From assembly GCA_963714325.1 (NCBI GenBank), contig CAVQOB010000008.1, forward strand, positions 434,001 to 498,000: a stretch of DNA of 64,000 nucleotides. The letters are read 5' to 3'. Every line of letters starts with the position of its first letter. Positions within the stretch are counted from its first letter, which is position 1. Positions 43,209 through 50,763 of the stretch are shown one piece after another. Under the pieces are notes generated by a model. It was not told the origin of the DNA, searched no databases, and saw nothing but the letters and a program-made list of their open reading frames with translations. This DNA comes from CAVQOB01 sp963714325. GTDB lineage: Bacteria > Pseudomonadota > Alphaproteobacteria > Rhizobiales > Hyphomicrobiaceae. The position numbers were made by a program, and so were the translations under genes.

Positions 43209-43461
43209 GTGCGTTGCCGTTGTTCTGCGTCCCGTCTTGTTTGCGTTGTGTGCCAGTTGCGTCCCCGTCGCGTCAGTCTGCGTACTCCGAAGTTGTGTGT
43301 TGCGTCGCGCGTTCAACAAGGGCCCAGTGTTCCGGGCCGCAATCGGTCAAGGGTCAACAGTCATGTCAGAAGTTGCGTCGTTTCGTGCGTTGGGTGACGT
43401 CACCGGGTCGTTGGTGCGATCGCTCAAAATCGAGTTGGATAAGAACAATCAGAACTTGCGT
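42680..43461 (+). repeat. TTGCGT-rich low-complexity region
   Basis: TTGCGT was counted about 17 times on the plus strand, for example at 42680, 42717, 42768, 42780, 42810, 42910, 43090, 43105, 43129, 43194, 43241, 43257, 43300, 43373 and 43456, often as CAGTTGCGT or GTTGCGTC. Spacing is irregular, so it is not a simple tandem array. Around it are small direct repeats such as CTCATCTGAC and GTTTCAAGTC (about 42608-42660). Base composition is less GC-rich than the flanks. No DnaA-box or known RNA family was recognised. Confidence 0.7.
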
Positions 43462-43485
43462 CAGCAGAGCCAGAAAAAGCGCTGA
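43363..43485 (+). CDS. Possible 40-residue small protein
   Basis: ATG 43363 opens 40 codons: SEVASFRALGDVTGSLVRSL, then KIELDKNNQNLRQQSQKKR. The composition (amphipathic helix with a basic, Gln-rich tail) is more protein-like than the surrounding TTGCGT-rich sequence. AAGGG lies about ten bases upstream. No family is known to me. It could equally be the remnant of a longer gene or chance. Confidence 0.2.
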   Translation: MSEVASFRALGDVTGSLVRSLKIELDKNNQNLRQQSQKKR

Positions 43486-43737
43486 AGGCAGTCCCACGCA
43501 GAGAAATGCGTCGATCAGATGAGATTTACGGGGGGCGCGGGCGAAAACCCAACCCTCGCAACAGTCGGCAGGTGTATCGAGCGAGACAAGCATGTCGTCT
43601 CGGAGTTCCACATGACCCAGTTTCGCGTAGTGGAACAAGAGCGCTCGGTGCACCTGCCACTTCTTCTTAAGATCGCGTCGGATTTCTACAGCCAAGGCAC
43701 AACCAGCACCCAGTCGAGTTCACCGAGAGGCCACATC

Positions 43738-43956
43738 ATGACCACCCCCCACAACGTCAATCCCATTCAGTGGCAGCAGAACGTCGGCTTGGCGCGTCAG
43801 GCCTGCGCCCGCATCTTCCGCGACGGCGGCACCCCGCACGACGCGCTCCAAGCGTTCCAACTGCCGAACGCTGACAAAACCGTCGCCTGGAACACCGTGG
43901 TAGATCGCATCGCTGCATCCCTCGCCGCACCACAACAGCTGCGCAAGGCCGCGTAA
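43738..43956 (+). CDS. Small conserved-looking protein of 72 residues, function unknown
   Basis: ATG 43738 has GAGAGG eight bases upstream, which picks it from a longer open frame starting at 43519. The protein (NPIQWQQNVGLARQACARIF, RDGGTPHDALQAFQLPNAD, then VAWNTVVDRIAASLA) is helical, with no membrane segment or signal. GC-rich third positions return here after the odd region upstream, which supports real coding. No family recognised; no operon partner. Confidence 0.6.
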   Translation: MTTPHNVNPIQWQQNVGLARQACARIFRDGGTPHDALQAFQLPNADKTVAWNTVVDRIAASLAAPQQLRKAA

Positions 43957-44000
43957 CGCTGGCGGCTGGCAGCGGCAGCCGGCGCGGACCCTCACGGCTC

Positions 44001-44112
44001 GTTGCCGCCCCTCACCCTACCTTCTCCCCGTAAAGAACGGGGAGAGGGAAATGGTTCCCTCTCCCTATGCGACTTCACGCATGGGGAGAGGGTTAGGGTG
44101 AGGGGCGGCAAC
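44001..44112. repeat. Large palindromic repeat of the CTCTCCCC family
   Basis: The outer arms GTTGCCGCCCCTCACCCTA (44001-44019) and its near-perfect complement (44094-44112) enclose two hairpins. These are TTCTCCCCGT/ACGGGGAGAG with loop AAAGA (about 44022-44046), and CCCTCTCCCTATGCG (44057-44071) with CGCATGGGGAGAGGG (44078-44092). The same hairpin words occur at 28483-28639 and 30447-30475. Confidence 0.8.
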
Positions 44113-44173
44113 ACGGCATGCAGCTGCCCCGCACGCGCGCATTTCTGGCGCCTTCGGTTGCCCAGTCTTTTGC

Positions 44174-44283
44174 AGGCTCGTGCGCCTCGTCCGAAAACCG
44201 CTACACACTTTTCAGGTCACACTCGTCTGCTGGCTCGTGCGCCTTAGCCAAAAACCGCCACACACTTTTTGGGGCGCACGAGC
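44174..44283 (-). repeat. Inverted copies of the GCGCACGAGCC repeat
   Basis: Two units on the minus strand: GGCTCGTGCGCC at 44232-44243 with AGCCAAAAACCGCCACACAC, and a divergent one from 44175 (CTCGTGCGCCTCGTCCGAAA). They are the complement of the repeat tandem at 40487-40695 and present at 23150-23187. Confidence 0.75.
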
Positions 44284-44298
44284 GGCCAGCAGCCGCAT

Positions 44299-44850
44299 TT
44301 ACGGCTCGAGTTCCGTATCCCAGTAGAGATAGTCGAGCCAGCTCTCGTGCAGATAGTTCGGCGGGAACTGTCGGCCATTGCGGTGCAACTCGAACACCGT
44401 TGGCCGATACGGAAACTGCCGCGGCCGCATCTTGATTTTTTCCGGCATGTGCCCGCCCTTGCGCAGATTGCACGGCGAGCACGCCGTCACGACGTTATCC
44501 CATCGCGTCTGCCCGCCGCGCGAGCGCGGAACGAAATGATCGAACGTCAGGTCGCTCCGGTCGCCGCAATATTGGCAGGTGAACCGATCGCGCAGGAACA
44601 CGTTGAATCGCGTGAATGCAGGATAGAGCGCCGGCTTCACGTAGGTCTTCAGCGATACCACGCTCGGCAGCCGCATCTCGAAACTGCTGCTGCGCACCGT
44701 CCGTTCGTATTCCGAGACAATATTCACGCGCTCCAGAAAAACGGCCTTCACCGTTTCCTGCCAGCTCCAAAGCGAAAGCGGATAGTAGCTGAGCGGCCGG
44801 AAGTCGGCGTTCAGTACCAGGGCCGGAAAGTGCTCTGCCGTTGCTGCCAT
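44299..44850 (-). CDS. HNH endonuclease family protein
   Basis: 183 residues from ATG 44850; a TTG start at 44880 is possible. The N-terminal part (ALVLNADFRPLSYYPLSLWS, WQETVKAVFLERVNIVSEYE) is the lead seen in a common bacterial HNH subgroup. The HNH motif has two zinc CxxC pairs, CQYCG and CSPCN, around the catalytic LTFDHFVPRSRGG and WDNVVTAC. Such single-gene proteins are widespread and chromosomal; their role is unclear. No restriction partner is adjacent. Confidence 0.88.
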   Translation of the reverse strand: MAATAEHFPALVLNADFRPLSYYPLSLWSWQETVKAVFLERVNIVSEYERTVRSSSFEMRLPSVVSLKTYVKPALYPAFTRFNVFLRDRFTCQYCGDRSDLTFDHFVPRSRGGQTRWDNVVTACSPCNLRKGGHMPEKIKMRPRQFPYRPTVFELHRNGRQFPPNYLHESWLDYLYWDTELEP

Positions 44851-45019
44851 CTCGTCTGTGCTTCCCGCCGCAGAGTCCAAACGATTTCGGACTTAAGCAT
44901 GTTGCACGCGCGCTTGCGGGACGGATACTAACGGCACATGTCGGTTGTGTGAAGCTCCCGACCCCATGTGTCGCAATCAAGCCACAGGTTTTGCCCGGCG
45001 GCGGCTATGTCAACCGCAA

Positions 45020-45718
45020 TTAAGTCACTACTTTCAGGTGCTGCGCCAAAAAACCGGCGGCCAAGCGCAACCCGGCATCGTCGATCCCATGTCCAAGCCC
45101 CGACCGCACATGCCATGAGACCGGATAGCCCTTCGCGGCCAAGGCCTCCCGCGCGATGTGGAATGATTCGACCGGCACAACCGCGTCGTCGTCGCCATGG
45201 ATCAGCATGATCGGTGGCGCGGCCTTCAAGGCTGGCGGCAAGTGCTCCGGCCCAGCCAGCAATCCGGAGAATCCAACGATCGCCGCTGGCGCCGTCGACC
45301 GCCGAACCCCGACATGCAGCGCCATCATCGTGCCCTGGCTGAACCCGACCAGCGCCAACCGATCGGCGCCAAGGTTCCGGCGTGTCAACTCCGACTCCAG
45401 AAATTGTTCGAGGACCAAAGCCGCTGCCGACGCGCCGCGCCAGTATTCGGACGGATCCCGCATCGTCAGCGGAAACCATTGAAATCCGCCCATCGCCGCA
45501 TGTGGCAGCCGCTCCGGCGCGTGCGGCGCCACGAACGCGACATCGGGAAGCTGCGCGCGCCACGCTTCGCCGAGCGCAATCAGATCGTGGCCGTCGGAGC
45601 CATAGCCATGCAACAGCACCACCAGCGCGGTTGCTGGTGGGCAAGCTGAAGCGCAAGAAAAGTGCGCCTTGGCGCGGCCTTGCCGTGGCTCAATGCGTGG
45701 ACCATCCAATGTCGCCAT
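45020..45718 (-). CDS. Carboxylesterase/phospholipase-type alpha/beta hydrolase
   Basis: 232 residues from ATG 45718. It has LVVLLHGYGSDGHDLIALGE (oxyanion hole), the nucleophile elbow VGFSQGTMMAL, the acid in PIMLIHGDDDAVVPVESF and the catalytic His in GLGHGIDDAGL. This order is that of the YpfH/acyl-protein thioesterase group of small cytoplasmic esterases. Substrate unknown. It lies 21 bases downstream of the glycosylase gene on the same strand, so the two are probably co-transcribed. Confidence 0.9.
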   Translation of the reverse strand: MATLDGPRIEPRQGRAKAHFSCASACPPATALVVLLHGYGSDGHDLIALGEAWRAQLPDVAFVAPHAPERLPHAAMGGFQWFPLTMRDPSEYWRGASAAALVLEQFLESELTRRNLGADRLALVGFSQGTMMALHVGVRRSTAPAAIVGFSGLLAGPEHLPPALKAAPPIMLIHGDDDAVVPVESFHIAREALAAKGYPVSWHVRSGLGHGIDDAGLRLAAGFLAQHLKVVT

Positions 45719-45739
45719 GTCATGCACGTTCCCAATCGA

Positions 45740-46465
45740 TTACAACGGCAACCCCGATCGCTGCGCCTTCTCATGGGCATAGTACGTCCACAACATCCGC
45801 GCCGCCACGCCGCGCCAGGGCCGCCATCGCTCGGCGAGTTCGGCAAGCTCGTCCGCCGTCGGCCGTGACTTCAATCCCATCGCCCATTCCGCCGCCACCT
45901 GCAACGCCAGATCGCCCGGTGCGAAAACATCCGCCGCACCGGCACAAAACATCAGATAGACGTCCGCCGTCCAAGGCCCGATCCCCGAAATCGCGGTCAG
46001 GCTCGCGCGAGCCGCCGCTTCGTCCATGTGCGCGACCGCTTCGAGATCGATGGCCTTGCTCTCGACCGCCGTCGCCACCGCCCGCAGCGTCCGCAGCTTC
46101 GGTCGCGACAGCCCGGCAGCAAGCAGCCTTGCATCATCCAGCGCCACGACGCGCGCGGCACTGACGTCGCCTAAAGCCGTCGCGAACCGGGCCCAAATGG
46201 CGTTAGCGCTCGCAACTGAGACTTGTTGCCCGATCACGATTCTGACCAGCCCTTCGAATCCGGGCGCACGGCGGCGCAGCGGCGGATCGCCCGCGAGATC
46301 ATGGATCCGTCGCATGTGCGCACATCGGCGGCGCAGCGCCCGCATACCGGCAACGATGTCCGCTTCGCTGGCGATGATCCGCGCTTCTGCGCCACGCCGC
46401 GACGTCGGCCGCGACACCACTGTCGTCAGTCTCTTGGCTGGCTTGCATTGCGACTTGCCGACCAC
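45740..46465 (-). CDS. AlkA-type DNA-3-methyladenine glycosylase
   Basis: The HhH-GPD core is complete: LVRIVIGQQVSVASANAIW, the hairpin LTAISGIGPWTADVYLMFC, and the catalytic Asp in DVFAPGDLAL. It removes alkylated purines from DNA in base-excision repair. The start is uncertain. The frame extends to 46687 through a 16-base tandem repeat, but GTG 46465, after GAGGCGG, begins just past it and gives 241 residues. ATG 46573 would add residues encoded by the repeat. Confidence 0.85.
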   Translation of the reverse strand: MVGKSQCKPAKRLTTVVSRPTSRRGAEARIIASEADIVAGMRALRRRCAHMRRIHDLAGDPPLRRRAPGFEGLVRIVIGQQVSVASANAIWARFATALGDVSAARVVALDDARLLAAGLSRPKLRTLRAVATAVESKAIDLEAVAHMDEAAARASLTAISGIGPWTADVYLMFCAGAADVFAPGDLALQVAAEWAMGLKSRPTADELAELAERWRPWRGVAARMLWTYYAHEKAQRSGLPL

Positions 46466-46500
46466 TTGAGAACCGCCTCGCTCGACGTTGACGTCGCCCC

Positions 46501-46562
46501 AGTCTTGCACAGAGCCAGTCTTGCACAGAGCCAGTCTTGCACAGAGCCAGTCTTGCACAGAG
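46501..46562. repeat. 16-bp tandem repeat, 3.9 copies
   Basis: AGTCTTGCACAGAGCC is repeated head to tail at 46501, 46517, 46533 and 46549, the last two bases missing. The unit is not a multiple of three, so copy-number change would shift any frame through it. It lies at the 5' side of the AlkA gene on the opposite strand and could affect its expression. Confidence 0.9.
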
Positions 46563-46572
46563 TATGTAGCCA

Positions 46573-46998
46573 TTACACCATCCAGCCGCCGCCATAAGTT
46601 ATCGCGCTGTCGTACCCAACCGTCCGCCGTTTCGATATGCGCCTTCGCCGAACGGCCAGCTGCATCTTGGCCACGCACTCTCGGCACTGATCGGCTTCAC
46701 AATGGCGCAAGCTGTCCAGGAGCGCATGGGACATGGCACTCAGCGCCTTGCGTGCCCAAGGGGTGACACCCCAGCAAATTCGCCAACGGCTGGGGCACCA
46801 TTAACCAGCCCAACCCAGCCAAGCGCTTGCTGAGATAAACCCTTTCGCTTATCCTTCGCTCAACCAGGGTTCTCCTAGACTTGGGCAAGGCAGCGAAGAA
46901 ACCACTTCAACGCTCAACTTGCCCGCACCCGTCTTGGACAGCGGCGACAGTGCGTGGGACGACAGCCCATAGATTGGGACCGGTCAGGCCTTTTTTGA
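46573..46998. other. Intergenic stretch before the DUF1287 gene
   Basis: About 425 bases with no supported gene. A hairpin CCCCAGC (46769-46775)/GCTGGGG (46789-46795) lies in the middle. A T6 run (46991-46996) follows the palindrome GACCGGTC (46979-46986) just before the GTG start of the next gene. It could hold promoters for both divergent genes or a small RNA; nothing is recognised. Confidence 0.4.
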
Positions 46999-48753
46999 GT
47001 GAGCGACAGCGTGAAGAAGCGCCCACAATCCGAACCGGGCGAATTCAGCCAACGCACCCTGTCGCGCAAGCAGCACTTAGGCGGCCCGAGGAATGACGGG
47101 CGCCGACGCGGCCCTCGGCTGCCGTCAGCGTCGCTCCCGCCCTACGGCTGCCCCGATGCCATGCGGCAGGCGCAAGCGCGCGCGCAGCAGAACCTCGCCA
47201 AGCATCTCGCGCAGATCAAGTCGCGCGCGCCGCGCCGAGCCGTAGCCCGTCCGCCTTCGGTGCCGATTGTGCTGCGAAAGTTGCCGCTTGCGGCGGCTGT
47301 TCGCGCGCCGTCACCGCGCCGTCCCGCCCGCCAACTCCGACGTGCCGCGCCGCCGACGCGCCAGCAGGCAGCCATCGTCGCCCTGCTGCTGTTGCCGGCC
47401 GTTGTGCTTGCAGCGGTCCTGTCTTTGATCCCCGGCGGTCGCAATGACGTGCCTCCCTTGCAGTCCCGGCCAAACGGAATGGCAGCTCTCGAACGACAGT
47501 TGCCGCGGCTGGCCATGCCAATATCCCCGCCGCAGGTGGTGCCGCCGCCGGGCGACATCCGGTTCGCCATTCTCGATTTGCCGGTGCGAGCGCCGGTCGT
47601 TCCCGGCGTCATAAAACACGGCCCAATTGCTATGCCGCAGGCAGCTCCGATCGTTCCCGGTGAAATTCGTGTCGGCGAATTACTGCTGCCGCGATCAGCA
47701 CCCGACGTGCCCCCGCAGCCAGGAAACATTATCGTTTCGGCGCTACAGCTGCCACGCGCGCCGCCAGAATTCTTGCCTCCACCGCCACCGGCCAAATCGG
47801 AAACGACCGCGGCCATCGCCATCGCCATCGCGCCGCCGCCGCCAGCCGCTGAACTGTGCGTAGCCGCGACCGGCAAGGACAATCGCCCGCTGATGAGCCT
47901 CAGTGCGGCGCCCGGCCACACGATCGCGATGGATCAAGCACTACCCTTTGGCGAGCGGCTCGCCGCCGCCGCCGTCGCCCAGACCCGCGAGATGGTCGTC
48001 TACAACGCCAAGTATGTCCGCATCGCCTATCCGATGGGCGATGTCGCGCCGCTCTTTGGCGTCTGCTCGGACGTTATCGTTCGCGCCTATCGGGCCCTCG
48101 GTATCGATCTCCAGGAGTTGGTCGCGCGCACCCGCAGCGGCACTGGCGACACCAATATCGATCACCGCCGGACCGACGTCCTGCGCCGGTTCTTTGCGAC
48201 GCACGGGCATCGATTGACCCCATCTGAATTCGCCGAGGATTACCTGCCAGGCGACGTCGTCACATATTATCGACCGCAGAATAAAACCTCGACGGCTCAT
48301 ATCGGCCTGGTTACGAATGTCTTGGCCCCGTCCGGGCGGCCGATGATCGTCCATAATCGAGGCTGGGGACCGCAGCTCGAGGATGCGCTGTTTGTCGATC
48401 AGATGACAGGTCATTATCGGTTTGAAGGCTTGAAACCCGAAGCGATCGCCAAGCTTGCGCCCAGAAGGCCACAGGCAACACCGACAGCGCTGGCGGTGAA
48501 GCCAAACCTTGGCACGGCCACCGATGTTGCGCCGTCAGCAGCGAATGAACACCTGCCTGGACTGCCAAAACCCGTTCTGGCTGGCGCTGTGGCGCGCATT
48601 TGCAGGACAATATCGCCAGCGACCACCGCCTTGCGGGCCGGCCAACTGTTGCAGGCCCAATGCAAGCCGCGCCCAGCCAGCACCACGGTGCAACCGCCAG
48701 CGAAAGCCTGGAAATCAGCTGACCGAATGGTCCCCGTCTCCGCCGCCGATTAA
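46999..48753 (+). CDS. DUF1287 protein with membrane anchor and PGxI repeats
   Basis: 584 residues from GTG 46999 (ATG 47161 is possible). Residues 1-120 are basic and Arg/Pro-rich, followed by one membrane segment (124-144). Residues 184-258 hold four imperfect repeats beginning PGDI, PGVI, PGEI and PGNI, each ending in LPxxAP. The DUF1287 domain is at about 330-470: VRIAYPMGDVAPLFGVCSDV with Cys356, RAYRALGIDLQELV, DTNIDHRRTDVLRRFF, and TAHIGLVTNV. The domain resembles papain-like NlpC folds and E. coli YijF. It is probably a periplasm-facing anchored hydrolase. Longer than the usual family size because of the N-terminal part. Confidence 0.75.
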   Translation: MSDSVKKRPQSEPGEFSQRTLSRKQHLGGPRNDGRRRGPRLPSASLPPYGCPDAMRQAQARAQQNLAKHLAQIKSRAPRRAVARPPSVPIVLRKLPLAAAVRAPSPRRPARQLRRAAPPTRQQAAIVALLLLPAVVLAAVLSLIPGGRNDVPPLQSRPNGMAALERQLPRLAMPISPPQVVPPPGDIRFAILDLPVRAPVVPGVIKHGPIAMPQAAPIVPGEIRVGELLLPRSAPDVPPQPGNIIVSALQLPRAPPEFLPPPPPAKSETTAAIAIAIAPPPPAAELCVAATGKDNRPLMSLSAAPGHTIAMDQALPFGERLAAAAVAQTREMVVYNAKYVRIAYPMGDVAPLFGVCSDVIVRAYRALGIDLQELVARTRSGTGDTNIDHRRTDVLRRFFATHGHRLTPSEFAEDYLPGDVVTYYRPQNKTSTAHIGLVTNVLAPSGRPMIVHNRGWGPQLEDALFVDQMTGHYRFEGLKPEAIAKLAPRRPQATPTALAVKPNLGTATDVAPSAANEHLPGLPKPVLAGAVARICRTISPATTALRAGQLLQAQCKPRPASTTVQPPAKAWKSADRMVPVSAAD

Positions 48754-48975
48754 ATCGAGTTCGGGATTTTGCGGTGCCGCGTCACCGCTTTGATCAACGT
48801 CATTAACCGTATTCGGCCGCGTTAATCATTTATTCCAGTAATATCGTCAGTATCTTGAACATTGGTCCTATTCGCGGTGAAATGCTGCGACTGCGAAATC
48901 CGTAACTGATAAATATCTTGTGCGAATGAGCGAATAAGCTCACCTTCGCCGGGATGATGTGATCTGGAATATCTC

Positions 48976-49458
48976 GTGCTGCAAGACTTAGGTGCTCAAC
49001 TCAATATGCTGGTCGATGGCTCGATCGCTGATTTGGCGGTCGTCGGCTTTAGTGCATTCATGATTGTCGCCGGCTGCGTCAAACTGTTTGAAAGGCCCGC
49101 AAATCGGCCGACCAAAGCAGCACAAACAACCAAGAAGACCTCCGTCCCGGCTGCGATCCAGATGAGCCGCGCCATTCCGCCATCGATGACCAAAAGCCTT
49201 GCTCCAGCAGCCCAACTCGCTAAACTGAACATCATCATCGAGAAAGCAGTGGCGACCGCCAACGCCGCGTCGGTCAATCAAGCGGCTGCGTCGGTCCAGA
49301 TCGACGCTGCGGAAATGGCATTCAACCGCCTGCTGCGAGAGATCGGTGGCGTCATGCGCCTCGATATCCGGCCAACCGTTGATATTCGCCATCATCGCGC
49401 CGAACCGGCCATGGAAGCGGACGTCCGCAACGTGCGCTCGTCCGCGCTCGCCGCCTGA
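48976..49458 (+). CDS. Hypothetical protein with one membrane helix
   Basis: 160 residues from GTG 48976, with GGAA nine bases upstream. One helix (SIADLAVVGFSAFMIVAGCV) near the N-terminus is followed by a basic linker and an Ala-rich helical tail (IIIEKAVATANAASVNQAAA). No family recognised. It stands alone in its direction, followed by a convergent gene 13 bases away. GC-rich third positions support coding. Confidence 0.5.
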   Translation: MLQDLGAQLNMLVDGSIADLAVVGFSAFMIVAGCVKLFERPANRPTKAAQTTKKTSVPAAIQMSRAIPPSMTKSLAPAAQLAKLNIIIEKAVATANAASVNQAAASVQIDAAEMAFNRLLREIGGVMRLDIRPTVDIRHHRAEPAMEADVRNVRSSALAA

Positions 49459-49471
49459 CATCGGCCGACGC

Positions 49472-50557
49472 TTACACCAGCTTGCCGCGCGCCTCGACCC
49501 GGTACACGTCGACGATCTCGTTGCCGCGCACGGCGATCAACTGATCGACCATGTTGACGACGACGCAGACGTGGTTCGGAATGATCCGCACGATATCGCC
49601 AATCGAAGGCCGCGAATTCGTTTTCGACAGATCCAGGAACCCGTGTTCCTCGGCAAAGCCTTTGATCCGCGCTTCCGGATGCTCAAGAATGAGCCCATGC
49701 CCATCCAGTCCGCCGGTATCCGACGTCAGCGTCTTCGAGCCAGCATCGAGGATGCCGCGCTCGGCTGACGCCCGCGAAACGCACGTCGCGTAGACCTGCA
49801 AGGCACAATCCTCGACCCGCGCGACGCCCGCCGCCATCTGCATGCGATCATTGAAAATGTACGTACCCGCGCGATGCTCCGTCGCGCCTTTGAGCTTGCC
49901 GACATTGACGATATTCGGCGACCCGCCGGTTGAGACAATGCCCGGCTCAAGCCCGAGCGTCCGCACGCCGGACCTCGCCTCATCGAAGAATTTTTGTGTC
50001 TCTGGCCACGATTGTTCCGTCGGGTAGAACAGGAACCCGGCGAAGGAGAGCTGCGGATTTCCCTTGATCTCGGCCGCCAACGCGATCGCTTCTTTCGCCG
50101 TCTCGACGCCGGCCCGCTTGCGCCCCGTGTCACATTCAATTGCAACCTTGATCGCGCGCCCCGCCTGCCGCCCGGCTTCCGCGTAGGTTGCAAGCGTCAC
50201 CGGGTTGTCGGCGCAGACCGTGACATTGGCCCCGCGCTGTACCAGTGCGCCAAGTCGCCCGGCCCTGGCCTCGCCGATCAGATTGTAGCTGATCAGCAAA
50301 TCGTCGAGGCCGCCATCGAACATCACTTCCGCTTCGCCAAGTTTCTGGCAAGTGATGCCCTGCGCGCCGGCCTTCACCTGCATCAGCGCCAATTCCGGTA
50401 CCTTGTGCGTCTTGATGTGCGGCCGATTGGCGACCCCGGCCGCTTGGCAAAGTGACTGCACCCGCGCGATATTCCGTTCGACGCGATCGAGGTCGATCAC
50501 GACGGCTGGCGTGCCGAACTCGGCGGCAATTGTTTTCTTCAGAGCGTCGAGTGACAT
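49472..50557 (-). CDS. D-threonine aldolase/D-serine dehydratase-like PLP enzyme
   Basis: 361 residues from ATG 50557. This is a fold-type III (alanine-racemase-like) enzyme. The cofactor lysine is Lys49 in RPHIKTHKVPELA, and the C-terminal metal pair is His329 and Cys331 in IPNHVC, as in D-serine dehydratase and D-threonine aldolase. GITCQKLGEAEVM is also typical. It should cleave D-threonine or related D-3-hydroxy amino acids to glycine and an aldehyde, or deaminate D-serine. The two cannot be separated by sequence here. No linked pathway gene. Confidence 0.88.
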   Translation of the reverse strand: MSLDALKKTIAAEFGTPAVVIDLDRVERNIARVQSLCQAAGVANRPHIKTHKVPELALMQVKAGAQGITCQKLGEAEVMFDGGLDDLLISYNLIGEARAGRLGALVQRGANVTVCADNPVTLATYAEAGRQAGRAIKVAIECDTGRKRAGVETAKEAIALAAEIKGNPQLSFAGFLFYPTEQSWPETQKFFDEARSGVRTLGLEPGIVSTGGSPNIVNVGKLKGATEHRAGTYIFNDRMQMAAGVARVEDCALQVYATCVSRASAERGILDAGSKTLTSDTGGLDGHGLILEHPEARIKGFAEEHGFLDLSKTNSRPSIGDIVRIIPNHVCVVVNMVDQLIAVRGNEIVDVYRVEARGKLV

Positions 50558-50763
50558 GGCGGCCGGACCTTCTGCAGTTGCGACACCATCACGATATCTG
50601 CTGCGTAGTATCACGCAATGCCAATCGCCAATTCCGGTGTAACCGCCCCGCCATCCGGCCATTGCTCGATACAACGCAACCGACTATAGCAGCGGCTTGA
50701 AGTCATTAGTCCAACGGGCGCACGATCGACCCGTTAGTCAGCAAGAGAGCGGAGTAGTCGCCG

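Noticed and set aside
42680..43461. TTGCGT cluster as a replication origin
   Set aside because: No DnaA boxes (TTATNCACA-like), no AT-rich unwinding element and no origin-linked genes such as dnaA, parAB or hemE were seen.
43366..43695. Minus-strand 109-codon frame with a hydrophobic segment
   Set aside because: Starts with TTG, lacks a ribosome-binding site and runs through the repeat region; kept out for lack of support.
44299..44850. HNH protein as part of a restriction or defence island
   Set aside because: No methyltransferase, helicase or other defence gene adjoins it; this subgroup is a common solitary chromosomal protein.
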